Numbered from the stretch's first letter, positions 7,915 through 20,535 are shown. The stretch: 64,000 nucleotides of DNA from Rhizobium sp. Leaf262 (GCF_001422245.1 NZ_LMMM01000002.1:150090-214089); one strand, 5' to 3'. The notes: generated from the sequence alone by a model not told the origin. Numbers and translations are program-made.

Positions 7915-8967
7915 TTATTCTTCAGCCATGACGCTAAGATCACTCTTTACCATTTCGCGTACAAGTTCCCGCACGCTCGTCTCGTGCTTCCAGCCAAGTT
8001 TCTGGTGCGCTTTCGAGGGGTCGCCGATGAGGAGGTCAACTTCGGTTGGTCGGAAATAGCGGGGGTCGACTTCGACCAGAACCTTGCCGGTAGTGGTGTC
8101 GATGCCTTTTTCGTCCACGCCATGGCCTTCCCATTTCAGGGTGAAGCCGACATCGGCAAAAGCCCATTCCACGAAGGTTCGCACCGGCGTCGTTTGGCCT
8201 GTTGCCAGCACGTAGTCTTCCGCCTCATCCTGCTGCAGTATCAGCCACATACCACGCACATATTCCCTGGCGTGGCCCCAGTCGCGTTTGGCATCCAGAT
8301 TGCCGAGATAAAGCTTATCCTGCCGCCCGAGTCTGATGGCGGCTGCCGCACGGGTAATCTTGCGCGTAACGAAGGTTTCGCCACGCAACGGGCTTTCGTG
8401 GTTGAAGAGAATGCCGTTCGAGGCGTGAAGGCCGTAAGCTTCACGGTAGTTTACGACGATCCAGTAGGCGTAGAGCTTCGCCGCCGCGTATGGACTGCGC
8501 GGGTAGAAAGGTGTCGTTTCGCGCTGCGGGACTTCCTGCACCAATCCATAAAGCTCCGATGTCGAGGCTTGGTAGAAGCGGGTTTTCTTCTCAAGGCCAA
8601 GGATGCGGATGGCTTCCAGCAGGCGAAGCGTGCCGATGCCGTCTGCGTTTGCCGTATATTCCGGCGTTTCGAACGAAACCTGCACATGGCTCTGCGCCGC
8701 GAGGTTATAAATCTCGTCCGGCTGCGTTTCCTGAACGATGCGGATGAGATTGGTGGCATCGGTCATGTCGCCATAATGCAGGAAAAATCGCGCGTTTTCC
8801 TCATGCGGGTCCTGGTAGATGTTTTCGATACGGCCAGTATTGAAAGACGACGAGCGGCGCTTGATGCCGTGGACGATATAGCCCTTATCAAGCAACAATT
8901 GGGCCAAATAGGCTCCATCCTGACCGGTTACGCCGGTAATGAGAGCCACTTTCGCTTTGTCTGCCAT
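7915..8967 (-). CDS. gmd: GDP-mannose 4,6-dehydratase
   Basis: Converts GDP-D-mannose to GDP-4-keto-6-deoxy-D-mannose, the shared precursor of fucose, rhamnose, perosamine and colitose nucleotides. It is an extended SDR of 350 aa, normal for Gmd. The NADP site [10 protein letters not shown] is at residues 12-21, with [11 protein letters not shown], the Thr/Glu pair in ASTSELYG, and YAAAK as the Tyr-x3-Lys motif. It is the first gene of the five-gene minus-strand operon (gmd-colC-colD-glycosyltransferase-methyltransferase). GDP-mannose itself must come from genes outside the window. Confidence 0.96.
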   Translation of the reverse strand: MADKAKVALITGVTGQDGAYLAQLLLDKGYIVHGIKRRSSSFNTGRIENIYQDPHEENARFFLHYGDMTDATNLIRIVQETQPDEIYNLAAQSHVQVSFETPEYTANADGIGTLRLLEAIRILGLEKKTRFYQASTSELYGLVQEVPQRETTPFYPRSPYAAAKLYAYWIVVNYREAYGLHASNGILFNHESPLRGETFVTRKITRAAAAIRLGRQDKLYLGNLDAKRDWGHAREYVRGMWLILQQDEAEDYVLATGQTTPVRTFVEWAFADVGFTLKWEGHGVDEKGIDTTTGKVLVEVDPRYFRPTEVDLLIGDPSKAHQKLGWKHETSVRELVREMVKSDLSVMAEE

Positions 8968-9253
8968 TTTGATCCGCTTTCATCTTGCTCTCGCGCCTGA
9001 AAACTCTGCACTGGCTTCGAACAGATTATCGAAGATGAATGCGGTAACTGTCAGGGTGCGTTGGTTCATTGTGCGATATCTCAAGTGAGATTCAAAATAA
9101 ACCTCCGATTTGCGTGGCTCACGGTCTATCAAGCGTCCATTCACTGTAAAGCCATCTCAAATGCTTGCATTTGCGTGCGGCGCAACCCTATAGACTAATG
9201 GCTGCAACGGTGGACACGGGTATGGTGTCGGACTTTTTTGTGTAAGAGAACGA
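8968..9253. other. Divergent intergenic region between gmd and the LPS-core glycosyltransferases
   Basis: 286 bp, AT-richer than the flanking genes. It must hold the promoters for the gmd operon (leftward) and the GT2 gene (rightward). No gene, repeat or clear -35/-10 pair was recognised here. Confidence 0.5.
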
Positions 9254-10075
9254 ATGACGAAACTTGGCGCCTCCGCATTCATCATCTGCCTCAATGAAGA
9301 GGCCTATCTTGGCAACTGCATTGAAAGCCTTGAAGGTTTTGCCGAGATCGTGATTGTCGATTCCGGCTCCGTGGATGGGACGCCTGCTTTGGTGCAATCA
9401 TACATAGAGAAGGGCTGGCCGATCCGGTTCATGCATGAGACTTGGCGCGGGTACGCCGGGCAGAAACAGTTTGCGCTGGAGCAGTGCAGCCAGGCTTGGT
9501 GCCTGAATATCGATGCCGATGAGCGGCTGGATGCGGCTTTGCGCGCGGCTTTGCCTGAGTTGCTTTCTGCGCCGGAGAGTGTTGTCGGCTGGAAAGTGGC
9601 GCGCAGGCCTTATCTTATTGGCTACGGCTATACGCCGGAAAACGTGCGTGAGCGGAAGAATCTTCGGCTCATCCGGAACGGCAAGGGTGGCTATGATCTT
9701 GCGCAGAAGGTGCATGAAGGCATCGTCCCGACTGGTGAGGTGAGGTCATCTGAAAAGGGCAGCTTCTTGCACTATCGGCCGCTCATCATCGATGAGCAAA
9801 TTCTGAAAGAAAACAAATATTCCACCCTGAAGGCTGATCAGCAATTTGCGGAAGGCCGCAAAGCCAAGCTCTCAAAACTTCTGTTGTCGCCCTGGCTCTA
9901 TTTTCTGCGGCTCTATTTCAAAAACGGTCTGTGGCGCTGCGGTATGCCCGGCTTTATCGAAGCGGCAACAGGCAGCATTTACGCATTTCTCACCCAGGCG
10001 AAAATCCATCAGCGTCACGCGCTGAAACGTCGGCCCAATGTCGATGATATGGAGCGTGGAAGGAAACATCTATGA
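9254..10075 (+). CDS. Glycosyltransferase family 2 (LPS core, LgtF-type)
   Basis: 273-aa GT-A fold transferase. FIICLNEEAYLGNCIESLEG at about residues 9-28 begins the nucleotide-sugar-binding domain, VIVDSGSVDGT follows, and LNIDADERLD at about 84-93 contains the DxD metal site. The C-terminal part (SPWLYFLRLYFKNGLW) is typical of LgtF/KdtX-like core transferases. The downstream GT4 gene overlaps its stop by four bases (ATGA), so both are one transcription unit. The position between lrp and lpsB matches the lpsEDC core genes of Sinorhizobium, so transfer of a core sugar at the cytoplasmic membrane is likely. Confidence 0.88.
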   Translation: MTKLGASAFIICLNEEAYLGNCIESLEGFAEIVIVDSGSVDGTPALVQSYIEKGWPIRFMHETWRGYAGQKQFALEQCSQAWCLNIDADERLDAALRAALPELLSAPESVVGWKVARRPYLIGYGYTPENVRERKNLRLIRNGKGGYDLAQKVHEGIVPTGEVRSSEKGSFLHYRPLIIDEQILKENKYSTLKADQQFAEGRKAKLSKLLLSPWLYFLRLYFKNGLWRCGMPGFIEAATGSIYAFLTQAKIHQRHALKRRPNVDDMERGRKHL

Positions 10076-11094
10076 AAGTCATGCATTATCATCTCGGCAA
10101 GGATGGTGGGGCCGAGCGGTTTTTCGTGCATCTCGTCAATGCGCTTGCGCGCAGAGGTGTTGAACAGAAGGCCGTCATCCGGCCCAACCGCCTTTGGAAG
10201 AAGAATATCGACGGCGTTTGCGGCATCATCGAAAGCAATTTTCGCAATCTTTCGCCTGACAGGCTGCTGCTTCCCCTCAAAGTAATGAGCATGGCGCGTC
10301 AGGAAAAGCCAGACGCCTTGATGTCCTGGGCAACGAGGCCCAGCCGGCTGATGCCGAATTACAAAGGCTGCATCAAGCTTTCGCGTCTTGGCGATTACCC
10401 CACCAAGCTGGATTACTTCAAGAATACGGATATTCTGGTCTGCAATACGCCTGGCATTGCCGAGCATGTCAAAGCCATCGGTTGGACGCGTGGTGTCGAG
10501 GTCATTTCCAACTTCACCAGCACGCAGGCGATTGCGCCGATCGCGAGGGCTGAGCTGGATACTCCGCAGGATGCGTCGGTGGTCATGTCCATGGGGCGTT
10601 TTGTGAAGCGGAAGGGGTTTCATACCCTGATCGATGCCGTCGCTGGCTTGCCGGGTGTTTATCTGTGGCTGGCGGGCGATGGGGAAGAACGGGAAAGTCT
10701 GGAGGTGCAGGTCGATGCGCGTGGCATGCGGGACCGGGTTCGCTTCATTGGCTGGAAAGATGAGACGCGACCTTACGTGTCGGCTGCCGACATCTTCGTC
10801 ATGCCATCCAGTCATGAACCGCTAGGCAATGTCATCCTCGAAGCTTGGGCGCAAAAGAAACCAGTGGTTTCCTCCAAATCCGAGGGGCCGATGTGGTTCA
10901 TGCGAGATGGAGAGAACGGCCTTCTGGCAGAGATCGGCGAAGCGGAGAGCTTTGCTGCTGCCATCGGCAATCTGCTGAGCGATCAGGCGCTATCGCAGCG
11001 TGTAGCCGCAGGCGGACATGAAACGCTGATGGGCCAGTTCTCTGAAGAGGCCGTCGCCTCTGCCTATATCGACCTTTTCAAGCGGAAGCCTTGA
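10072..11094 (+). CDS. Glycosyltransferase family 4 (LPS core, LpsE-like)
   Basis: 340-aa GT-B transferase. The N-terminal acceptor domain contains KDGGAERFFVHLVNAL. The C-terminal GT4 domain has MSMGRFVKRKGFHTLIDAV and the EX7E retaining-transferase motif in EPLGNVILE at about residue 245. Its start overlaps the GT2 stop (ATGA). It converges on lpsB with a 17-bp overlap of the 3' ends. Size and place beside lpsB match LpsE of Sinorhizobium, but the sequence alone does not identify the sugar. Confidence 0.87.
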   Translation: MKVMHYHLGKDGGAERFFVHLVNALARRGVEQKAVIRPNRLWKKNIDGVCGIIESNFRNLSPDRLLLPLKVMSMARQEKPDALMSWATRPSRLMPNYKGCIKLSRLGDYPTKLDYFKNTDILVCNTPGIAEHVKAIGWTRGVEVISNFTSTQAIAPIARAELDTPQDASVVMSMGRFVKRKGFHTLIDAVAGLPGVYLWLAGDGEERESLEVQVDARGMRDRVRFIGWKDETRPYVSAADIFVMPSSHEPLGNVILEAWAQKKPVVSSKSEGPMWFMRDGENGLLAEIGEAESFAAAIGNLLSDQALSQRVAAGGHETLMGQFSEEAVASAYIDLFKRKP

Positions 11095-12136
11095 CCGCGT
11101 CATAAACCCTGCCGAGATTTTCCGCTTCACCCGCGATGGTGAAGTTCTCGGCCACGTGTTGGCGAGCGGCCATTGCCGCTTCCAAACGCTTCCCATCGTT
11201 TTTCAGCCATTTCGAGGCAGAATCGCTCATGGCTTGCAGATCACCTCGAGCCATAACCTCCCCGGTCTCCCCCTCAACCAACTCTGGAAACGCCCCTACA
11301 TCTGTCGCGATGACCGGCACAGCTGTTGCCATTGCTTCGAGTGGTGTCAGGCCGAAGCCCTCCCAACGCTGCGGGGCGATGAAGAGGTCGAGGGTGCGGT
11401 ACCATTCGTTGATGTTGGTGTGTTCGCCGACGAAGATGATGCGGTCTGCAAGGCCAGCAGCACGGACCTTTTCCTTCAGGCCGTTTTCAAATTCCACATG
11501 CGGCCCGGTGGCGCGGCCGGCGATGATGGCTGACCAGTCGGGGTTCTGCGGCAGCACGGCGATCATGGCATCGACGAAGAGGTCCGTGCCTTTCTGATGG
11601 CGCACTCTACCGAAGCAGCCGGCGTATTTTTGGTTCGGGTCGAGACCAACCGCACGTTTTGCCTCAGCCTTATCGGCGGGCGGGGAAAAGCGTTCGGTAT
11701 CGATGCCGTGCATGATGACGGTACTCGGCACATCCATATAGGAGGCCGTCTTGGCGCTGGTTGCGATGATCGCATCCATGCGGGAAATCAGGAATTTCGT
11801 CCAGCCGCTGTGTTTTCGCTGCGAGGCGGAAGTGAAGACGAGCTTCAGCTTCATGCGCAGGATATCGCGCAGGATGATGGCGGGCAGCATTTCGATATTG
11901 CGGCGCGCGTGCCAGACGCGCGGCCTTTTATCCGGTCCCAATTGCCACAGCCGCCACAGGTCACGAAAGCGGACATGTGGCAGGCTTTGCGGCAAACCCG
12001 GCCCTATAACGGCAACCTTTTGCCCGAGCCGATTTTGGACCGGCACGAGCTGGATGATCGTGGATGTCACGCCGGAAAGCCTGCGCTTGAAATTCGGCGC
12101 AAGCACCCGGACATCAGCCAAGTCGATATGGGGCAA
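11078..12136 (-). CDS. lpsB: LPS core mannosyltransferase LpsB (GT4)
   Basis: Retaining GT-B glycosyltransferase that builds the LPS core. The 352 aa include VLAPNFKRRLSGVTST at the N-terminus, typical of rhizobial LpsB, GCFGRVRHQKGTDLFVDAM in the donor domain, and the EX7E motif in EGFGLTPLEAMA. It lies downstream of greA on the same strand, the same order as greA-lpsB in Sinorhizobium. The start used is a TTG at 12136; no ATG precedes the conserved N-terminus, so the true start may differ by a few codons. Confidence 0.87.
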   Translation of the reverse strand: MPHIDLADVRVLAPNFKRRLSGVTSTIIQLVPVQNRLGQKVAVIGPGLPQSLPHVRFRDLWRLWQLGPDKRPRVWHARRNIEMLPAIILRDILRMKLKLVFTSASQRKHSGWTKFLISRMDAIIATSAKTASYMDVPSTVIMHGIDTERFSPPADKAEAKRAVGLDPNQKYAGCFGRVRHQKGTDLFVDAMIAVLPQNPDWSAIIAGRATGPHVEFENGLKEKVRAAGLADRIIFVGEHTNINEWYRTLDLFIAPQRWEGFGLTPLEAMATAVPVIATDVGAFPELVEGETGEVMARGDLQAMSDSASKWLKNDGKRLEAAMAARQHVAENFTIAGEAENLGRVYDAVKASA

Positions 12137-12167
12137 AATCGGGATCTCGTGAGAGAGGTGCTGGCAA

Positions 12168-12644
12168 TCAGCCCCAGTTGACGGAGAGAATCTCGTAACC
12201 GCGCGAACCGCCAGGGGCGTTCACTTCGATGCTGTCGCCGACTTCCTTGCCGATCAGCGCACGGGCGATGGGCGAGGAGATGGAAATGCGGCCCTGCTTG
12301 ACGTCGGCTTCCTGATCGCCAACGATCTGGTAAGTCTTTTCCTCGTTGGAATCTTCATCCACGAGCTTGATGGTGGCGCCGAACTTGATGGTGGTGCCGG
12401 ACATTTTCGAGAGGTCGATGACCTCGGCACGCGCCGTCAGGTCTTCCAGCTCGGCAACGCGGCCTTCATTGTGGCTCTGTGCTTCCTTGGCGGCATGGTA
12501 CTCGGCGTTTTCGGAGAGGTCGCCATGGGCGCGCGCTTCCGAAATGGCCTCGATGATGCGGGGGCGCTCTTCCTGCTGGCGCCAGCGAAGTTCTTCCTGT
12601 AGCTTGACGAATCCGCCCTGAGTCATCGGTACTTTTTCTACCAT
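12168..12644 (-). CDS. greA: Transcription elongation factor GreA
   Basis: Stimulates the RNA cleavage activity of stalled RNA polymerase. It has 158 aa, the standard GreA length. The N-terminal coiled coil contains [20 protein letters not shown] with the acidic tip (GDLSENAEY) that enters the polymerase channel. The C-terminal FKBP-like domain has [18 protein letters not shown]. The ATG at 12644 has AAGGAAG upstream. It precedes lpsB on the same strand by 31 bp. Confidence 0.97.
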   Translation of the reverse strand: MVEKVPMTQGGFVKLQEELRWRQQEERPRIIEAISEARAHGDLSENAEYHAAKEAQSHNEGRVAELEDLTARAEVIDLSKMSGTTIKFGATIKLVDEDSNEEKTYQIVGDQEADVKQGRISISSPIARALIGKEVGDSIEVNAPGGSRGYEILSVNWG

Positions 12645-12844
12645 TTTTTCTTCCTTCGCATTCTAACCGCGGTACCCGCAGACACAAAAAGAAACAGGTT
12701 CCGGAGCAAAACTACGGAACCAGTCAAAATCACAATTTCCGTCACTATATCAGAAGACACAAGTGAATTGCCAGAGAATTTGAAGCACTCAACTTCTCGT
12801 AAAATTACCTGATCATCATATTCCAAGATTGACTTTAATTGCAA

Positions 12845-12859
12845 GAACATATAGTGAAC
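12845..12859 (+). promoter_or_regulatory. LexA (SOS) box, alphaproteobacterial type
   Basis: GAAC-ATATAGT-GAAC, an exact match to the GAAC-N7-GAAC LexA site of Rhizobiaceae. It ends 6 bp before the ATG of the radical SAM repair gene, so LexA bound here would block transcription or early elongation of the repair operon. Confidence 0.85.
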
Positions 12860-12865
12860 ATACCT

Positions 12866-14098
12866 ATGAAAAAGTCAATAAAAGAGCGTTTGGCAGTCCT
12901 TTCCGATGCGGCGAAGTATGATGCGTCCTGCGCCTCCAGTGGCACGACGAAACGTAATTCGTCCGCATCGGGAGGGCTGGGTTCGACGGAAGGTTCGGGC
13001 ATTTGCCACGCCTATGCACCGGATGGCCGGTGCATTTCGCTTTTGAAAATCTTGCTCACCAATTTCTGCATTTATGACTGCGCCTACTGCATCAACCGGT
13101 CCTCCAGCAATGTGGAGCGGGCGCGTTTTACGGTGGAAGAAGTGGTGTGGCTGACGCTGGAGTTTTACCGGCGCAATTATATCGAGGGCCTGTTTCTATC
13201 TTCCGGCATCATTCGCTCGTCGGATCATACGATGGAAGAATTGGTGCGGGTGGCGAGGGAGTTGCGCGTCACCCACGGCTTTCGGGGCTATATTCACCTC
13301 AAGTCGATTCCCGAAGCTTCGGCGCGGCTGGTGGAGGAGGCGGGGCTTTATGCGGACCGCCTGTCGATCAACATAGAGTTGCCGACGGATAGCGGTATCG
13401 GACAGTTCGCACCGGAAAAGCAGCCGGGAAACATCCGCAAATCCATGGCTGATATTCGGCTGAAGATCGAAGAGGCGGGCGAGCCGACGGTTCAGACGAA
13501 GCGGGTCAGGAAGTTTGCGCCTGCGGGCCAAAGCACGCAGATGATCGTGGGTGCGGATGGCGCCAATGACAGCACCATCCTCAACACCAGTGCGCGCCTT
13601 TATGGCAGCTACGGTTTGCGGCGTGTCTATTATTCCGCTTTCAGCCCCATTCCTGATTCGTCCAAAAACCTGCCGCTCATCAAGCCGCCGTTGATGCGGG
13701 AGCATCGGCTTTATCAGGCCGATTGGCTCTATCGATTCTATGGCTTCGATATTGCAGAAATCGCCTCCACCCAGAAGGACGGCATGCTGGATCTGGATAT
13801 CGATCCGAAGCTGGCTTGGGCGCTGGCGAACCGGCAGAGCTTTCCTGTCGATGTGAACAAGGCCGAGCGTGAAACCTTGCTGCGGGTTCCAGGGTTCGGT
13901 ACGAAAACGGTCAACTCCATCCTGTCATCGCGCCGGTTCAGGCAGTTGCGGCTGGAGGATTTGGCCCGCTTCGGCGTGTCGCTGAAAAAGGTCAAGGCCT
14001 TCGTCGTGGCGGGCGGGTGGTCACCGGGCAAGCTGACGGAGCGACCGGATTTGCGCGCCATGTTCGCACCTCAGCCTGAACAACTATCGTTGCTGTGA
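12866..14098 (+). CDS. Putative DNA modification/repair radical SAM protein (SplB-like)
   Basis: 410-aa radical SAM enzyme. The 4Fe-4S motif C-x3-C-x2-C is at Cys68, Cys72 and Cys75 (TNFCIYDCAYCINR). A C-terminal helix-hairpin-helix (KAERETLLRVPGFGTKTVNS, about residues 331-350) points to DNA binding. The architecture matches the TIGR03916 family, distantly related to spore photoproduct lyase. The ATG at 12866 is preferred over an upstream TTG at 12839, because the LexA box occupies the stretch between them. It overlaps the UdgX-fusion gene by one base (TGATG). SOS-induced repair of a base lesion is inferred; no substrate is known from the sequence. Confidence 0.88.
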   Translation: MKKSIKERLAVLSDAAKYDASCASSGTTKRNSSASGGLGSTEGSGICHAYAPDGRCISLLKILLTNFCIYDCAYCINRSSSNVERARFTVEEVVWLTLEFYRRNYIEGLFLSSGIIRSSDHTMEELVRVARELRVTHGFRGYIHLKSIPEASARLVEEAGLYADRLSINIELPTDSGIGQFAPEKQPGNIRKSMADIRLKIEEAGEPTVQTKRVRKFAPAGQSTQMIVGADGANDSTILNTSARLYGSYGLRRVYYSAFSPIPDSSKNLPLIKPPLMREHRLYQADWLYRFYGFDIAEIASTQKDGMLDLDIDPKLAWALANRQSFPVDVNKAERETLLRVPGFGTKTVNSILSSRRFRQLRLEDLARFGVSLKKVKAFVVAGGWSPGKLTERPDLRAMFAPQPEQLSLL

Positions 14099-15582
14099 TG
14101 TACAGGGTGTCGCTGGAGGGACGGGGCGATTTTACCGAGTGGCGGGATGCTGCCCGCACGTTTCTTTCCGCCAATGTCTCTCCGCATGAGATCGAGTGGC
14201 GGTGCCGCGGCGAAGAGGCCGGTCTGCTTGGTTTTGAGGAGGAGAACCTTCCCGCTGCCGTAGATAATGCCACCGGCGTGCACGTGCCCTCGGCCTTTAT
14301 GCCGCTGGCGCAGACCATTATCTGTCATAGTGATCCGAAGCGGTTTGCACTGCTTTATCGTCTCTTGTGGCGTTTGGGGCAGGACAGGGCTCTGCTGCAA
14401 TTCAAGTCCGATCCCGATGTGGCGGAGGCGCGCAAACTGGAGAAATCCGTGCGTCGCGATAGCCACAAGATGACGGCTTTCGTGCGGTTCAAGGAAATGC
14501 CGCTGGCCACGGGTGAGGCGGGTCGGCGGCGGTTCATCGCTTGGTTCGAGCCGGATCATTTCATCGTGGAGCGAAAGGCTGCGTTTTTCCAGCGGCGTTT
14601 TACGGATATGGACTGGCTGATTCTGACGCCGAAAGGCTCGGCTCGCTGGGATGGTGAGGCGCTCGAAACATCTCGGCTGGCGGCAGAACAGCCGGATTTA
14701 TCCGATGAGACGGATGAGCTTTGGCGCACCTATTATGCCAATATTTTCAATCCCGCTCGTTTGAAGATCAAGGCGATGACGGCGGAGATGCCGAAGAAAT
14801 ACTGGAAGAACCTCCCCGAGGCCGATCTTATTCCAGACCTCATTCTCAACGCCGAGCGACGGGTGCTGGAGATGGGCGCGAAGGCGGCGACCGAACCGCA
14901 GCTTTTCCACCACCGTATTCAGGCCGCGGCGGAAAGCAGGCCAGCGCCTGCGCTGCCCTATGCCGATACTTTGGAAGGGTTGAGACATGAGGCGAAAGAC
15001 TGCACGCTCTGTCCTCTGCACTGCAAGGCCACGCAAACGGTGTTCGGTGAGGGGCCGGACAATGCGGATGTGATGATTGTTGGCGAACAGCCCGGCGACT
15101 TCGAGGACCTGGCAGGGCGTCCCTTTGTCGGTCCGGCGGGCAAGGTGTTCGATCAGGTCTTGGGTGAAACCGGCATGGAGCGCCAGAAGCTCTATGTCAC
15201 CAATGCCGTCAAACATTTCAAATATGAATCGCGCGGCAAGAAGCGCATCCACCAGCGGCCTGACGCAGGCGAGGTGCAGCGCTGCCGCTGGTGGCTGACG
15301 CGGGAAATCGACCTGGTCCAGCCCAAGCTCATCGTTGCGATGGGCGCGACGGCAATGTTTGCGTTGACGGGCTTGAAGGAAAAGCTGTCGGAGCTGCGCG
15401 GCAGGCCCATGCCCATGGATGGTGACAGAATGCTCTTCGTAACGGTGCATCCATCTTATTTGCTGCGCATACCGGATGAGCAAAGAAAGGTAGAGGAGTT
15501 TCAGCGGTTTCGCGAGGATATGCAGGCGGTTCGCAAGCTGATGGAGGTGGCACCTGCGTCCGCTTCCGCCGTATCAGCTTGA
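14098..15582 (+). CDS. UdgX-family uracil-DNA-binding protein fused to a DUF4130 (TIGR03915) DNA-metabolism domain
   Basis: 494-aa fusion. Residues 1 to about 280 are the 'probable DNA metabolism protein' domain that usually accompanies the SplB-like radical SAM partner. Residues about 290-480 are a family-4-like uracil-DNA glycosylase domain with the Fe-S pair CTLC (302-305), GEQPG (329-333) and HPS (451-453). It carries KKRIH at 381-385, the UdgX signature loop whose histidine bonds covalently to the abasic site after uracil removal. It is translationally coupled to the radical SAM gene and shares its LexA box. A GTG three bases upstream is an alternative start. Confidence 0.88.
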   Translation: MYRVSLEGRGDFTEWRDAARTFLSANVSPHEIEWRCRGEEAGLLGFEEENLPAAVDNATGVHVPSAFMPLAQTIICHSDPKRFALLYRLLWRLGQDRALLQFKSDPDVAEARKLEKSVRRDSHKMTAFVRFKEMPLATGEAGRRRFIAWFEPDHFIVERKAAFFQRRFTDMDWLILTPKGSARWDGEALETSRLAAEQPDLSDETDELWRTYYANIFNPARLKIKAMTAEMPKKYWKNLPEADLIPDLILNAERRVLEMGAKAATEPQLFHHRIQAAAESRPAPALPYADTLEGLRHEAKDCTLCPLHCKATQTVFGEGPDNADVMIVGEQPGDFEDLAGRPFVGPAGKVFDQVLGETGMERQKLYVTNAVKHFKYESRGKKRIHQRPDAGEVQRCRWWLTREIDLVQPKLIVAMGATAMFALTGLKEKLSELRGRPMPMDGDRMLFVTVHPSYLLRIPDEQRKVEEFQRFREDMQAVRKLMEVAPASASAVSA

Positions 15583-16020
15583 TTTCGCCAGCTCATTCAA
15601 AACGGCGTCAAGACGGTCGAAGTTCTGCTCGTTGGCGGCGGCGATGAATTTCTTGAGATGCAGATTTTCCTCCGTTGCATCAAACACCATGCGCCAGCGC
15701 AACGTCGTACCGGCAGGATCCCGGACGAAGTTCATGTCCATCGTGTAGACGTGCATCGGCTCATGGTGCTCGAAAACAATGGTTTCCGGTGCTGTGATAT
15801 GGCGAAACGTCGAGACATTGTGGAAGTCGGTGCCATCCGAGGCCGTCATGGTGATGTTCCATGTGCCACCGGGGCGAAAGTCGAATGCGGTGATCGTGTT
15901 GGTAAAGCCGTGCGGTCCCCACCATTGTTCCAATGTTTTCGGATCGGCAAATGCCTGGAACAGCGTTTCGCGATCGACTGAGAACAGCCGCTCGTTAAAG
16001 ACTTTCATTTTTTCCGTCAT
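15574..16020 (-). CDS. SRPBCC / AHSA1-domain protein
   Basis: 148-aa protein with the START-like hydrophobic-pocket fold of the Aha1-C (AHSA1) group. VDRETLFQAFADPKTLEQWW and FDFRPGGTWNITM are the characteristic opening strands, and HHEPMHVYTMDMNF continues the sheet. The ATG at 16020 follows GGAGGGG and is preferred over the longer frame to 16080. Its 3' end overlaps the UdgX gene by nine bases in convergent orientation. These domains bind small hydrophobic ligands. No ligand or pathway can be read from the context. Confidence 0.85.
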   Translation of the reverse strand: MTEKMKVFNERLFSVDRETLFQAFADPKTLEQWWGPHGFTNTITAFDFRPGGTWNITMTASDGTDFHNVSTFRHITAPETIVFEHHEPMHVYTMDMNFVRDPAGTTLRWRMVFDATEENLHLKKFIAAANEQNFDRLDAVLNELAKSS

Positions 16021-16066
16021 GTTCCCCTCCATGCACTGTGCCGAATGATGACGTCCAGATAAAGCA

Positions 16067-16096
16067 AAACCGGCCTGCAAGTTTGCAGGCCGGTTT
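16067..16096 (-). terminator. Hairpin terminator after carB
   Basis: Perfect 14-bp stem AAACCGGCCTGCAA / TTGCAGGCCGGTTT with a two-base loop, 26 bp beyond the carB stop. The T-rich tail reads on the minus strand (GGTTTTGCTTT). Confidence 0.75.
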
Positions 16097-16122
16097 ATTG
16101 GGTTGCCTATGGTCTGCTGGGA

Positions 16123-19608
<3,486 letters not shown>

Positions 19609-19866
19609 GGCTCTCGTTCCGCTTTTCGTGTTGCGCAAAAAACGGCCATGGTGAAACTCACCGGCCGCGGGCGCAATTTCAATCTTTTCAGGCTAGAAGC
19701 GGCTTATAGGCAAATGTTTTTGATAACGGAACCCCGAATCTTCGCTTTCCGACAGGAAAGTTGGCGGCATATATAACTGTGTTGCAGGCTGATCCTTTCG
19801 TCTCGCAGAAACGTAGTGATATTTGAATGAATTATGGTCGTTCTCAAAACGACAGAACAGGGCATT

Positions 19867-20535
19867 ATGATCACCGTCCATTATCTCGAAAATTCCCGCG
19901 CTCACCGCATTCTCTGGCTGCTCGAAGAACTCGGCCTCGATTATCAGGTGAAGACCTATAAGCGCGGACCGGACATGCGTGCGCCAAAAGAGCTCAAGGC
20001 CGTGCATCCGCTCGGCAAATCGCCTGTCATCGAAGATGGCGGGAAGATTTACGCCGAAAGCGGTGCGATCATTGAATACTTGCTCGATACTTATGGAAAA
20101 GGAGGCTTCAGGCCGGAGCAGGGGGCGGATGCCTACAGGCGTTATGTCTACTGGCTGCATTATGCCGAAGGGTCGGCCATGCCGCTTCTGCTGTTGAAGC
20201 TTCTGTTTTCGCGCATTCCCGAACAGGTTCCGTTTTTCCTGCGGCCTGTGGCGCAGATGATTTCCAAGGGTGTGCTGGGCAAGCTGGTTGATCCGCAACT
20301 GAAAGACCATTCAGCCTATTGGGAGGCCGAACTTGCCAGGGACGGGCTTTTTGCCGGACCTGAGTTGACGGGCGCAGATATCGCCATGAGCTTTCCGGTC
20401 GAGGCGGCGATGAGCCGCGCGGCAGGTGCAGCGGATCGGCCGGCCATTCGCCGCTTCCTCGAAACCATTCGCGCGAGACCTGCCTATCAGCGCGCGCTTG
20501 AAAAAGGCGGCGCCTATGTGTTCTCGCAAAGTTGA
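19867..20535 (+). CDS. Glutathione S-transferase family protein
   Basis: 222-aa cytosolic GST. The thioredoxin-like N-terminal domain begins MITVHYLENSRAHRILWLLE. Its glutathione-binding loop reads HPLGKSPVIED followed by the conserved ESGAIIEYL (Glu-Ser contacts to glutathione). The all-helical C-terminal domain ends in RRFLETIRARPAYQRAL. The ATG at 19867 is chosen because the twelve residues of the longer frame do not fit the fold. It is divergent from carB and monocistronic. Its substrate is unknown. Confidence 0.9.
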   Translation: MITVHYLENSRAHRILWLLEELGLDYQVKTYKRGPDMRAPKELKAVHPLGKSPVIEDGGKIYAESGAIIEYLLDTYGKGGFRPEQGADAYRRYVYWLHYAEGSAMPLLLLKLLFSRIPEQVPFFLRPVAQMISKGVLGKLVDPQLKDHSAYWEAELARDGLFAGPELTGADIAMSFPVEAAMSRAAGAADRPAIRRFLETIRARPAYQRALEKGGAYVFSQS

